Source: Agromyces humatus (GTDB taxonomy: Bacteria > Actinomycetota > Actinomycetes > Actinomycetales > Microbacteriaceae). Taken from it: a stretch of DNA of 64,000 nucleotides. Every line of letters begins with the position of its first letter. Within the stretch, counting starts at the first letter, position 1. The position numbers and the translations under genes are program-made. Under the pieces are notes generated by a model. That model searched no databases. It was not told the origin of the DNA and saw nothing but the letters and a program-made list of their open reading frames with translations. The stretch is from assembly GCF_021228295.1 (NCBI RefSeq), contig NZ_JAJQPD010000014.1, positions 1 through 64,000 of the forward strand, given 5' to 3'. Below, piece after piece: positions 33,219 through 41,272 of this stretch.

Positions 33219-34246
33219 CCGGCGAACGCCTCCGGGTAGAGCTGCTCGGCGATCTGGCGCACCACCGACACATTGCCGAGCGTGCCGGGGAACGTGTCGG
33301 CGGGCGAGATCGCGATGAGCCGGTCGTTGGCGACAGCCGGGAGGTCGGGGAACGTGGTCGTCAGGTACGTGCGAGCGGCCTGTTCCTGTGCGGGATTTCT
33401 TGCGGCGAAAACGACCGCGTCCGGTGCCGCGGCCGCAAGGGACTCGGGACTGATCTGCGCGGCGAAGAAGTCCGAGAACGCGGCATCCTGCGGGCCGAAG
33501 ACATTGTCGGCCCCGGCGAGCCGGAGGATGTCGTACTCGATACCGGCGCCGATCGCCGACAACGAGGTGCCCTCGATGTAGACCTGCGCGACCTTCGGCT
33601 TGTCGAGTCCATCGAGCGCCGCTGCGACCTCGGCGAGCTCCGCTTCGGCAGTGTCGATCATCTTGCCCGCCTCGTCCTCCACTTGGAAGATCCGGCCGAG
33701 GTTCTCGAGGTCGACGAAGAGGTCGTCGACGGTTCCCTCCATGCGCCGGTCGAAGCATCCGCCGGTCGCCACGTACGCCGCAGTGCCGGCCTCCTCGAGC
33801 TGCTCGATGCTGGCGAAACCTTGCTCGGCGGTGAACTCGTAGGTGGTGGGCGAGTAGACGAAATCGGGTCCGACCGCGAGCAGGTCCTCACGAGCCGGCG
33901 GCTGGGCGTCGCTGAGCACGGGGATGTCTGCAGCAACACCCGCGATGTCTGCAGGAAGAGCGGTCGTGTCGACTTGGGCCTGCCCGACGATCCGATCCGC
34001 GAGGCCGAGGCGAAGGAGCAACTCGGTCTGGGACGGGCTCATGCCGACGACCGCGTCCGGGACACCGCTGATCGTGACCTCGCGGCCGCAGTTCTCGATC
34101 GTGAGCTGCTGTTGGTCGGCAGCCGCCGCGCCGTCCGAGCCTCCTGACACGCCGGTACCGCAACCGGTGAGGAGGACCAGGGCCGCTGCGGAGGCGACGG
34201 CTGACGTCGCTCGGATGCCGGCACTGCGCCGGGGATTTGCATTCAT
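33215..34246 (-). CDS. substrate-binding lipoprotein of a FecCD-type importer
   Basis: A 343-residue lipoprotein with a signal ending LVLLTGC (lipobox Cys near residue 29). The mature part has the bi-lobed FepB/BtuF fold (VVGMSPSQTELLLRLGLADR, VGPDFVYSPTTYEF, YIEGTSLSAIGAG, DAVVFAARN). Such proteins capture ferric siderophores, heme, cobalamin or related compounds. I recall that NCBI calls similar actinobacterial proteins putative F420-0 ABC transporter components (TIGR03868). It is separated from the ATPase gene by 58 bases and coupled to the exporter. Confidence 0.83.
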   Translation of the reverse strand: MNANPRRSAGIRATSAVASAAALVLLTGCGTGVSGGSDGAAAADQQQLTIENCGREVTISGVPDAVVGMSPSQTELLLRLGLADRIVGQAQVDTTALPADIAGVAADIPVLSDAQPPAREDLLAVGPDFVYSPTTYEFTAEQGFASIEQLEEAGTAAYVATGGCFDRRMEGTVDDLFVDLENLGRIFQVEDEAGKMIDTAEAELAEVAAALDGLDKPKVAQVYIEGTSLSAIGAGIEYDILRLAGADNVFGPQDAAFSDFFAAQISPESLAAAAPDAVVFAARNPAQEQAARTYLTTTFPDLPAVANDRLIAISPADTFPGTLGNVSVVRQIAEQLYPEAFAG

Positions 34247-34304
34247 CGTGTGATCTCCAGGTGATTGGTGAACAGGGTCAGTGTGGTCGGGTGCAGGCAG
34301 CCGA

Positions 34305-35120
34305 TCAGCCGGTAGGGCGGTGTCCACTGCGGCGTGGCAGGGGCGTCACGATGTCGTCGAGGTGCCCGAAGGCCAGCACGGCACGGTCGGCGGCCGGGTC
34401 GGGCAGGTATCGCGCGTCGACGGCGAAGATTTCACGCACCAGGTCGGGAGTGAGCACATCGTCGGGTGGGCCGAACGCGACGAGCCGGCCGTCGTTCAGT
34501 ACCGCGACCTCATCGCAGTGTGCACTGGCGAGATTGAGATCGTGCAGGGCCGCGATCACGGTGCAGTCCAGCGTGCCGACGATGCGCATGAGCTCGAGTT
34601 GGTGCGCGATGTCGAGGTGGTTCGTCGGCTCGTCGAGCACGAGCACCGGGCCCCCCTGCGCGAGCGCCCGGGCGAGCATGACGCGCTGCTTCTGGCCACC
34701 CGAGAGCTCGCCCACCATGCGGTCGACGAGGTCGAGCGAACCGACTCGCCGAAGCGCATCGTGCGCGATGCGCAGGTCGACGGCCGTGTCACGTCCGAAC
34801 GACCCGTGGTACGGGGCACGCCCGAGCAACACCACTTCGAGGACCGTCAGATCGAACTCGCTCGACGTCTCCTGCAGCATCACCGACACCGTGCGGGCGA
34901 GCTCTCGGCGACGCATCCGAAGCACGTCCGCCTCGTCGAGCCGCACCTGTCCGCCGGCCGGCGTGCGCACCCGGTAGAGCGTGCGCAGGAGCGTGGACTT
35001 TCCGCTCCCGTTCGGTCCGAGCAGCCCGACGAAATGACCGGATTCCACCGAGAGGCTCACGCGGTGGAGGACTTCCCTGCCGCCCAGCTCGACGCTCACC
35101 GCGTCGAAATCGACCCTCAT
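34305..35120 (-). CDS. ABC importer ATPase, FecCD-type
   Basis: A 271-residue ATPase with Walker A GPNGSGKST, Q-loop in VMLQET, signature LSGGQKQRV, Walker B VLVLDEPTNHLD and switch His in AALHDLNLA, all typical of FecE/FepC proteins. ATG 35120 overlaps the permease stop (ATGA). It powers the permease encoded upstream. Related annotated models include TIGR03873. Confidence 0.88.
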   Translation of the reverse strand: MRVDFDAVSVELGGREVLHRVSLSVESGHFVGLLGPNGSGKSTLLRTLYRVRTPAGGQVRLDEADVLRMRRRELARTVSVMLQETSSEFDLTVLEVVLLGRAPYHGSFGRDTAVDLRIAHDALRRVGSLDLVDRMVGELSGGQKQRVMLARALAQGGPVLVLDEPTNHLDIAHQLELMRIVGTLDCTVIAALHDLNLASAHCDEVAVLNDGRLVAFGPPDDVLTPDLVREIFAVDARYLPDPAADRAVLAFGHLDDIVTPLPRRSGHRPTG

Positions 35121-36289
35121 CGGTCGAAGCCCGCGCGCGAGGCCGCACCGCGCCGCATCAGCCACAGAAAGAAGGGCGCGCCCACGAATGCAGTGAGGAT
35201 GCCGAGCGGGATCTCCGTCGGCGCGGCCACCGTGCGGGCGAGCAGGTCGGCGATCATGAGGAAGACGGCACCGCCGAGCACGGTCACCGGGAGCATCCGT
35301 CGATGATCGGACCCGACCAGGATTCGAGCGACGTGTGGAATGACGAGACCGACGAACCCGATGCCACCGCTCACCGAGACGATGGCGCCGGTGAGGAGTG
35401 ACGCGACGACGAGGAGTAGCGCTCGAAGCCGATTCACCTGAACGCCAAGCGCGGTGGCGGACTCGTCGCCGGTGAGCAGCGCGTTCATCGAGCGCGCCTG
35501 CGTGCCGACGATCAGGCACGCGAGGAGTATGGCCAAGGCCGGGGGCAGGAGGCTCGCCATCGTCGCGGCCGAAACGCTGCCGAGCAGGAAGAACACGACA
35601 CTCACGACGTTCTGTGCGTCAGTGGTGATCGTCAGGTAGCTCGTGATGGCGCTGAACAGCGTTCCGAGCGCCACGCCCGCGAGGATCATCCGTGTCGGCG
35701 GGAGCCGGCCACCCTGCTGCGCCAGCACGGCGACCAGCGCGCTCGCGAGGAGCGCCCCGACGAAGGCGGCGCCGCTCAGCGGCAGACCTGCGACTGCGGC
35801 CGACCCGAGGACGATGACGAGCACAGCCCCTACGCTCGCGCCTGACGAGACACCGAGGATGTACGGATCGGCCAGCGGATTTCGTACCACGACCTGCATG
35901 ATGGCTCCCGCGAGGGCAAGGCCGGCGCCCGCGAGCCCGGCGAGGATCGCTCGCGGGAGCCGGAACTGCCAGACCGCTTGGTCTTGCAGGACCGTCAGGC
36001 TGCCGTCGGACATCCACGGTGCGTTCGGCAGGAGGTGGCCGAGTGTGATGCGGGCGGCATCGAGGACCCCCACCTCAACCGTGCCGACGGCGCCCGAAAC
36101 CACGATGAGGGCGGCGAGAGCAATGCCGAGCGCGACGCTCAGGATCACGACCGACGGTCGCCCGATTCGTCCCGGTCCCCGTGCTCGACGAGGCAGAGCT
36201 GCGCCGGCGGGACGACGGGCGGGAGCCGTGGCCGGCCTCGCCTGCCCGACGGGTGTGCCGGCGCGCTCCAATGGAGGATTCGTTTCCAC
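35117..36289 (-). CDS. FecCD-type ABC importer permease
   Basis: A 390-residue permease with about ten helices and FecCD hallmarks: RLPRAILAGLAGAGLALAG, MQVVVRNPLADPYILGVSSG, LTGDESATALG and GIGFVGLVIPHVARILVG. It has a 40-residue basic N-terminal extension. It is the first gene of the importer-exporter operon and lies 36 bases downstream of a Fur/Zur-like box, so expression should respond to metal limitation. It would work as a homodimer. Confidence 0.87.
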   Translation of the reverse strand: METNPPLERAGTPVGQARPATAPARRPAGAALPRRARGPGRIGRPSVVILSVALGIALAALIVVSGAVGTVEVGVLDAARITLGHLLPNAPWMSDGSLTVLQDQAVWQFRLPRAILAGLAGAGLALAGAIMQVVVRNPLADPYILGVSSGASVGAVLVIVLGSAAVAGLPLSGAAFVGALLASALVAVLAQQGGRLPPTRMILAGVALGTLFSAITSYLTITTDAQNVVSVVFFLLGSVSAATMASLLPPALAILLACLIVGTQARSMNALLTGDESATALGVQVNRLRALLLVVASLLTGAIVSVSGGIGFVGLVIPHVARILVGSDHRRMLPVTVLGGAVFLMIADLLARTVAAPTEIPLGILTAFVGAPFFLWLMRRGAASRAGFDR

Positions 36290-36590
36290 TCTGGCCTCTC
36301 AGATGTCGGACTCGCGAAGCTTATCGATAATGGTTATCAAACTCAAAAAGGTCCGGATCGGCCTGCGTGTTCGCCGGGGGTCTTCTCGTTCACCCGAGAC
36401 CGCCGCGGGTCGGCTCGTTGCCGCTCGATGCCCCTCGTAAGCTGCGAGTTTCGTCTATGCCCTGACACTCGGCCGTCTGTCAGCGTAAGTTTGCGTTATA
36501 TCGCGTGTTCGACCTGGGTGGCGCGACGACCGTGCTCGATGCAGTAGGGCACCTCGGGAGCGCTTCTCGGAATGTGGAGAGGTGGTCGTC
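36290..36590. other. divergent intergenic region without a gene
   Basis: These 301 bases contain the Fur/Zur-like box (36326-36338, separate entry) near the importer. CTGACA and TGTCAG form a 6-bp inverted repeat with a 10-base gap at 36462-36483, nearer the PspA operon. No coding frame is convincing. Confidence 0.5.
36326..36338. promoter_or_regulatory. Fur/Zur-like box upstream of the importer operon
   Basis: GATAATGGTTATC is an inverted repeat (GATAA-tgg-TTATC). Read on the minus strand with flanks it gives TGATAAC-C-ATTATCG, which matches 13 of 15 positions of the 7-1-7 Fur-family consensus. It stands out as AT-rich in high-GC DNA and lies 37 bases before the permease start, where a repressor would block transcription. 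Whether the protein is Fur, Zur or another member cannot be told. Confidence 0.65.
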
Positions 36591-37250
36591 GTGGACGTCC
36601 TCATCTGGGTGCTCGTCTCGCTGCTGGCCATGGTCGCCATCTCGATCACGACGGTGGTGCTCGTCATCCGGGCGCTCGTGAAGCGCGCGCGCCGGAATCG
36701 CGCGCTCGCCGGTGCGGCGCTGCGCACCCGCGCCCAGTTCAGCTCGGGGCCGCGCAGGCAGGTGCTCAGGCTGCGAATCAGACTCGACGAGATCCTTGCC
36801 AGCGGGCGGGCGGCGGCCGACCTCGCCGCCCGCGGTGATGGACCACGCGGTGACCTTCCGAAGCTCTTCCGGCGCATCGAGCACGAGGGTGCCGCCCTCG
36901 AGCTTCAGCTGCGCCTGATGGAGAGCGAGATCGACACCGCCGTGCTGACCGCGGGTCTCGCAGCCGCCGGCCACCGCGTCGAGCAGGTCGCCGGCCTGGT
37001 TCGCCGCCTCCGCTCGGCCGTCGCTTCGGGCCTCGAAGGCCTCACCGACGACACCCTCGCCGCACTGCGCTCCGATATCGACCGCGAAGTCGTCGCGCTG
37101 CGCGCCGGCGTCGACGAGTTGCGCACCCTGAATCAACGCGATCAACCCGCCGCACCGACCGGCATCACCCAACCGACGACCATCAGCCGACCGACCGGCA
37201 TCAGCCAACCGACCGCCTCAACCGCACGAGACAAGGAGCCCCGATCATGA
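36591..37250 (+). CDS. membrane-anchored coiled-coil protein, PspA partner
   Basis: A 219-residue protein with one N-terminal membrane helix (LIWVLVSLLAMVAISITTVV), a basic stop-transfer segment, then a long helical region ([20 protein letters not shown]) and a Pro/Thr-rich tail with ITQPT, ISRPT and ISQPT repeats. GTG 36591 fits the GGAGAG ribosome binding site better than GTG 36582. Its stop overlaps the pspA start (ATGA), so it likely acts with PspA at the membrane. Confidence 0.75.
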   Translation: MDVLIWVLVSLLAMVAISITTVVLVIRALVKRARRNRALAGAALRTRAQFSSGPRRQVLRLRIRLDEILASGRAAADLAARGDGPRGDLPKLFRRIEHEGAALELQLRLMESEIDTAVLTAGLAAAGHRVEQVAGLVRRLRSAVASGLEGLTDDTLAALRSDIDREVVALRAGVDELRTLNQRDQPAAPTGITQPTTISRPTGISQPTASTARDKEPRS

Positions 37251-38029
37251 GCAACAACACGTCACGTATGCGAACGATCTTCCGAAGCAAGACCTCCAAG
37301 GCCCTCGACAAGATGGAGGACCCGCGCGAGACGCTCGATGACAGCTACGACCAGCAGGTGAAGCTGCTGCAGCAGGTGCGCCAGGCGCTGGCCGAGGTCG
37401 CGACCGCGAAGAAGCGCATCGACCTGCAAGGCCACGAGATGGGTGCGCGCTACCAACGCCTTGCCGGTCAGGCGAGCGAAGCGCTGAGTCAGGGCCGCGA
37501 GGACCTCGCCCGTGCCGCACTCGAGCGCCGCTCGTTGCTCGAGCGCCAGGTCGCGAACCTGCAACAGCAGTTCGCGTCGCTGCAGAAGCAGACCGAGCAG
37601 CTCGAGGCACGTGAGCGACAGCTCTCCGAGCAGATCGCGGCGTTCCGCGTCGAGAAGGAGACCATCAAAGCGACCTACACGGCATCCGAAGCACAGGTGC
37701 GGGCGAACGAGGCCGTCGCCGGCATCGGCGCGACGATCGACGACGTCGGCACCAGCCTCGAACGCGCACGAGACCGCGTCGCCCAGATGCAGGCCCGCGC
37801 CGCGGCCACCGACGAACTGCTCTCGAGCGGTGCGTTGAAAGACCTGACCGCCGCGCCCGACGCCGACATCGAACGGCAACTCGCGGCACTGAGCGCGCAG
37901 GCCGAGATCGACCGCCAGCTGCAGGCGATGAAGCAGGACGAGACGACATCCGCATCGGCGCGTTCCGGCGGAACGAGGGACGAGGGCGACGAATGGCTGA
38001 GCATCGGACAGGGGCCGACTTCCGCCTAG
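37247..38029 (+). CDS. pspA: PspA/IM30 (Vipp1) family protein
   Basis: A 260-residue protein made almost wholly of coiled coil, with the family pattern KALDKMEDPRETLDDSYDQQ at residues 17-36 and ARAALERRSLLERQVANL. PspA-type proteins coat stressed membranes and preserve the proton gradient. The C-terminal 40 residues are variable and acidic. It is translationally coupled to the membrane-anchored coiled-coil gene upstream. Alternating GA- and GC-rich codon use matches neighbours, so no sign of transfer. Confidence 0.88.
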   Translation: MSNNTSRMRTIFRSKTSKALDKMEDPRETLDDSYDQQVKLLQQVRQALAEVATAKKRIDLQGHEMGARYQRLAGQASEALSQGREDLARAALERRSLLERQVANLQQQFASLQKQTEQLEARERQLSEQIAAFRVEKETIKATYTASEAQVRANEAVAGIGATIDDVGTSLERARDRVAQMQARAAATDELLSSGALKDLTAAPDADIERQLAALSAQAEIDRQLQAMKQDETTSASARSGGTRDEGDEWLSIGQGPTSA

Positions 38030-38093
38030 CGTCGGGCACAGGAGGCGCCGCGTCGGGCACAGTAGGCGCCTAGCGTCGGGCACAGGGGGAGGT
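38025..38093. repeat. three imperfect tandem repeats of 21-23 bp
   Basis: The unit CCTAGCGTCGGGCACAGGAG (plus GCG) occurs as three copies: one of 23 bp, one of 21 bp and one of 23 bp. The core GCGTCGGGCACAG is identical in all three. The array begins in the stop of pspA and ends in the stop of the convergent gtrA-like gene, filling the whole gap between them. Confidence 0.8.
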
Positions 38094-38569
38094 CACGGCG
38101 CCCGCTCCACCACCGAGCGCACCGGCTCCGCCGATGCGCGGCGCGGGCTGAATACCCACGAGCGGTAGACGACGAAGCGGAAGGCCGCACCCAACGCGAG
38201 CCCCACGACGTTCGCCGCGATGTTGTCGGCCAGACGCGACGTGAATCCGAGCACGTAGTGCGACACCGCGAGGCATCCGATCGCGATCGCACCTCCCGCC
38301 AGGCTCACGAGCACGAACTCGACGGCCTCACGGACGACGTCGGTGCGGCGCGTCTCACGGAACGTGAAGGTGCGGTTGCCGATCCAGTTCGCGATGATCG
38401 CGAGCGTCGTCGAGATCGCCTTGGCGACGATGGGCCCGCCCTCGACGTCCGATGAGAGCACGGTGGCGGTGAGCAGGTTGAACACGGCGACATCGAGGAG
38501 CCATCCCGCGCCGCCGACCGCGACGAACGTCGCAGCCTGTCTGCTCAGGCGCCCCGACGGCGCGCTCAC
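38093..38569 (-). CDS. GtrA-family membrane protein
   Basis: A 158-residue four-helix protein of the GtrA family (FVAVGGAGWLLDVAVFNLLT, WIGNRTFTF, FVLVSLAGGAIAIGCLAVSH, NIAANVVGLALGAAFRFVVY, then RSWVF). These proteins are thought to move polyprenyl-linked sugars across the membrane. GTG 38569 overlaps the stop of the glycosyltransferase gene (GTGA), so the two are made together. Confidence 0.87.
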   Translation of the reverse strand: MSAPSGRLSRQAATFVAVGGAGWLLDVAVFNLLTATVLSSDVEGGPIVAKAISTTLAIIANWIGNRTFTFRETRRTDVVREAVEFVLVSLAGGAIAIGCLAVSHYVLGFTSRLADNIAANVVGLALGAAFRFVVYRSWVFSPRRASAEPVRSVVERAP

Positions 38570-40125
38570 GGCCTGACCATCTCGTAGACCACCACGCGGT
38601 GCACCGGGATGGCGCGTTCGACCGAGAATCCGAGCAACCGGAGCGTATCGAGGTCGGGCGCTTTCCGGCCCACCACCACCGCCCAGACTCGGCTGTGCTC
38701 GCGAACATCGTCGACCTCGTCGAGCGGCGTCACCGCGTCCCACAGGCGGTTCGTGGCGGCCAGCGGCTGTCGCAGGGCGACGTCATCGAGCCCCGCGAAC
38801 CGGTCGGGGTAGAGGTTCAACGCAAGCCGGGGCTTTCTCGACGGACGCACCGAGTCGTCGAAGACGATCGCGTCACCCGTCGATGCGCGGGCCGCGATCA
38901 CGTCGGCGGCCTGGCGGAAGTCGGCGCCGCCCTTGCCGAACGGGCCTCGCTGGGCGAGATACCCGGGCACGGAGAGCGCTGCGACGAGCACCAGCCCGAC
39001 GAGCGGTATGAGACGGCGAGCGCCGTCACGCCGACTCAGTTCCGCCACGACGACCCCGAGACCACGCAGTCCGACCGCGAGCAGCATGGCGAGCGCCGGC
39101 GCGCAGAACGAGAGGTAGCGCGGGTTGTAGGTGGGTGCGATCCACGCGTCGATCACGAGCAGCGCGGCCGTCGGCGCGGCGATCCACGCCGAGGCGATGA
39201 CGACGAGCGGCCGTGACCCCCGCATCGCCGGAACGAACGCGACCGTCGCGACCGCGGCGAGCACGAGCAGCCACCCCACGGCCGCGAACCACTCGGCAGT
39301 TCCGAACCACTGGCGCACCAGCACCGATTCGGCGCTCGCATAGTCGCGCCTGGCGAGGAAGGAGACCTGATCGCTCTGCGAGATGCCGACCAGGAGGATC
39401 GGTACGGCGAGCAGTGCTGCGATGACGGATGCCGCGAGCCATCGCAGCATCGTCGGCCGGGTGCCGCGCAACGCCATGACGATCGCGAGTTGCGCGAACA
39501 CGAGCAGCGCGAGGTAGAGGTAGAGGTACAGGGCCGCGGCGCACGCCGCCGCGTACGCCGACCAGACGAACCATCGCAGCTCCTGGCGCCGCACGAGCAC
39601 GACGAGCCAGACGAGGAGCCAGACCCCCGCGGCCATCACGAATGGGTAGGAACGCGCCTCGATCCCCAGGCGGGTTGCGACCGGGAGCACTGCGAGCACC
39701 ATTCCCGCCAGGATTCCGGTCGACCGTGAGCCGAGCCGAACGCCGAGCACGACCGTTCCGGCGACGGCGAACCCGATGGCGACCGCGCTCGGCAACCGCA
39801 CGAGGGCCTCCGAGGTGCCGACGAGGGCGGTCCAGCCGTGCAGGAAGAGGTAGTAGAGCCCGTGCACCGCATCGACGTGAGCGAGCATCGCGAACAGGCT
39901 CGGCAGCGGCCGGCCGGCCGAGACCACGCTCGCGGCTTCGTCGCCCCAGTACGACGGGACCCCGGCTCCGGCGAACACCAGCACTGCCGCGGCCGACCCG
40001 AGCAGTGGCGCGGCGAACCGTGCACCCCACTCGAGAACTCGTCTGCGGGTGCGCACGGAAGGCTTCAGGCCGGCGCTCGACGCCTCGGCAGGGTGCGTGT
40101 CGCTCGCAGCGATCGGCGCGCGCAT
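38566..40125 (-). CDS. GT39-type membrane glycosyltransferase
   Basis: A 519-residue protein with about ten helices and the GT-C fold of the ArnT/PMT group. The first periplasmic loop carries the acidic pair in YWGDEAASVVSAG, and the second has VHGLYYLFLHGW, both typical. The C-terminal part is a soluble outer domain. It transfers a sugar from a lipid carrier to a cell-surface acceptor. ATG 40125 is supported by GGAGGGGG. Translationally coupled to the gtrA-like gene. Confidence 0.85.
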   Translation of the reverse strand: MRAPIAASDTHPAEASSAGLKPSVRTRRRVLEWGARFAAPLLGSAAAVLVFAGAGVPSYWGDEAASVVSAGRPLPSLFAMLAHVDAVHGLYYLFLHGWTALVGTSEALVRLPSAVAIGFAVAGTVVLGVRLGSRSTGILAGMVLAVLPVATRLGIEARSYPFVMAAGVWLLVWLVVLVRRQELRWFVWSAYAAACAAALYLYLYLALLVFAQLAIVMALRGTRPTMLRWLAASVIAALLAVPILLVGISQSDQVSFLARRDYASAESVLVRQWFGTAEWFAAVGWLLVLAAVATVAFVPAMRGSRPLVVIASAWIAAPTAALLVIDAWIAPTYNPRYLSFCAPALAMLLAVGLRGLGVVVAELSRRDGARRLIPLVGLVLVAALSVPGYLAQRGPFGKGGADFRQAADVIAARASTGDAIVFDDSVRPSRKPRLALNLYPDRFAGLDDVALRQPLAATNRLWDAVTPLDEVDDVREHSRVWAVVVGRKAPDLDTLRLLGFSVERAIPVHRVVVYEMVRP

Positions 40126-40190
40126 CGACAGACCCCCCTCCGTCGGGGCCAATCGTCCTCGGGTGACCTGAAGCCTTGCTGAAAAGCTGC

Positions 40191-40402
40191 AGCGGCCCCC
40201 TGATCGGGGCACCGCGCTCTTCATCGCCGCAATGGCGATCGGCGCGGCGGCTGCCGCCGGTGACGGTGCAGCGGATGTCGCAGCGCAGGTCGTCGGGACG
40301 CAGGGCGCCTTCGTGCTCGGTGGATTCCTCGGGCTCGTCGCCGTCGTCTTCGCCCCGTTCGTCGGGCGGCTGCGCGAGGTCAGTACCGCTCCCCCGCGCT
40401 GA
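40191..40402 (+). pseudogene. C-terminal remnant of an MFS transporter
   Basis: A frame closed by TGA 40400-40402 reads GTALFIAAMAIGAAAAAGDG, then VVGTQGAFVLGGFLGLVAVV and FAPFVGRLRE. This is the usual last two helices of a DHA2-type major facilitator protein. No ribosome binding site precedes it, and an in-frame stop lies upstream near 40155, so only about 65-70 residues survive. It overlaps the end of the convergent lipoprotein gene by 23 bases. Confidence 0.6.
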
Positions 40403-41177
40403 TCTCGCGAGCGGGAGCCACTGCAGCGTCGAAGATCACGCGGTCACCGAGCGGCTGCTCGAGTTCGACCGTGAAGGGGGTCGGCGGATTCGACGGGCAG
40501 GTGAACGCCCCGCTTTCATGGGGTCGCACTCCGATGACGACCTCCACGGTGGTCTCGGTCTCGACGAGTTCGACGAGTTCGACCCGGTCGGTCGCCGGCC
40601 GGCCGGAGTTGCACTCCCGCTCGGTGACGAGCAGGACGATCCGCTCGTCACCACCATCCGGAAGAGCGTCGGGGTCGAGCGTCACGCCCGCCCCGGTGAG
40701 GGTTCCGAGGTCGATCCTCGGGGTGCAGTTCGCTGCGCCGACAAGGCCCCACGGCGCGTCGAGCGGGAGCGCATGCTCGTCGGCCGCCTCGATCGCACGG
40801 AGATCGTAGGTTGCGATGTCGCCCCCGCCCAGATCCACGGGCTCCTCGCGCTCGCGCATGATGACCACGCGCTCGACGGTCTCATGAGCGATGAGCCAAT
40901 CCGACAGCGGCTCGTCGACATCCGCCAGCGGATTCTCGAGCACGGCCAGCACCTCGGCCGACAGCTCGGTGGCCGGCCGCGGCTCGGTGAGTGCTCGAGC
41001 GGGCACGGGCGTGTCGCCGCACCGCAGCGTGGCGTCGGTGTCGATGCCCGATGACGGCGCCGACGGACTCGGCGCCGCGCCGGGCGACGGCGCGGCCGTG
41101 GCACACCCCGCGAGCACGGCGGCACCGAGCGCCGCCGCCATCACGAGCAGCATGCGACCGCCCCAGCGTCGACCCAT
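40380..41177 (-). CDS. lipoprotein of unknown function
   Basis: A 265-residue protein with a lipoprotein signal (MLLVMAAALGAAVLAGC, lipobox Cys near residue 25), then a Ser/Pro/Ala linker. The mature part shows two likely disulfide pairs (RCGDT, NCTPR, ECNSG, TCPSN) and no known domain. ATG 41177 has GGGAGG nine bases upstream. Stands alone. Confidence 0.7.
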   Translation of the reverse strand: MGRRWGGRMLLVMAAALGAAVLAGCATAAPSPGAAPSPSAPSSGIDTDATLRCGDTPVPARALTEPRPATELSAEVLAVLENPLADVDEPLSDWLIAHETVERVVIMREREEPVDLGGGDIATYDLRAIEAADEHALPLDAPWGLVGAANCTPRIDLGTLTGAGVTLDPDALPDGGDERIVLLVTERECNSGRPATDRVELVELVETETTVEVVIGVRPHESGAFTCPSNPPTPFTVELEQPLGDRVIFDAAVAPAREISAGERY

Positions 41178-41272
41178 GCGTCGATCCTCCCGCGCGTTCT
41201 GCCGACCGACAACCCAACGGTCTGCGCCATTCGTTCGTCTGACGGCGCGCCACGCCACGTCATTCCATGGGG

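Noticed and set aside
38025-38093. CRISPR array
   Set aside because: The three units abut directly without unique spacers and differ in length.
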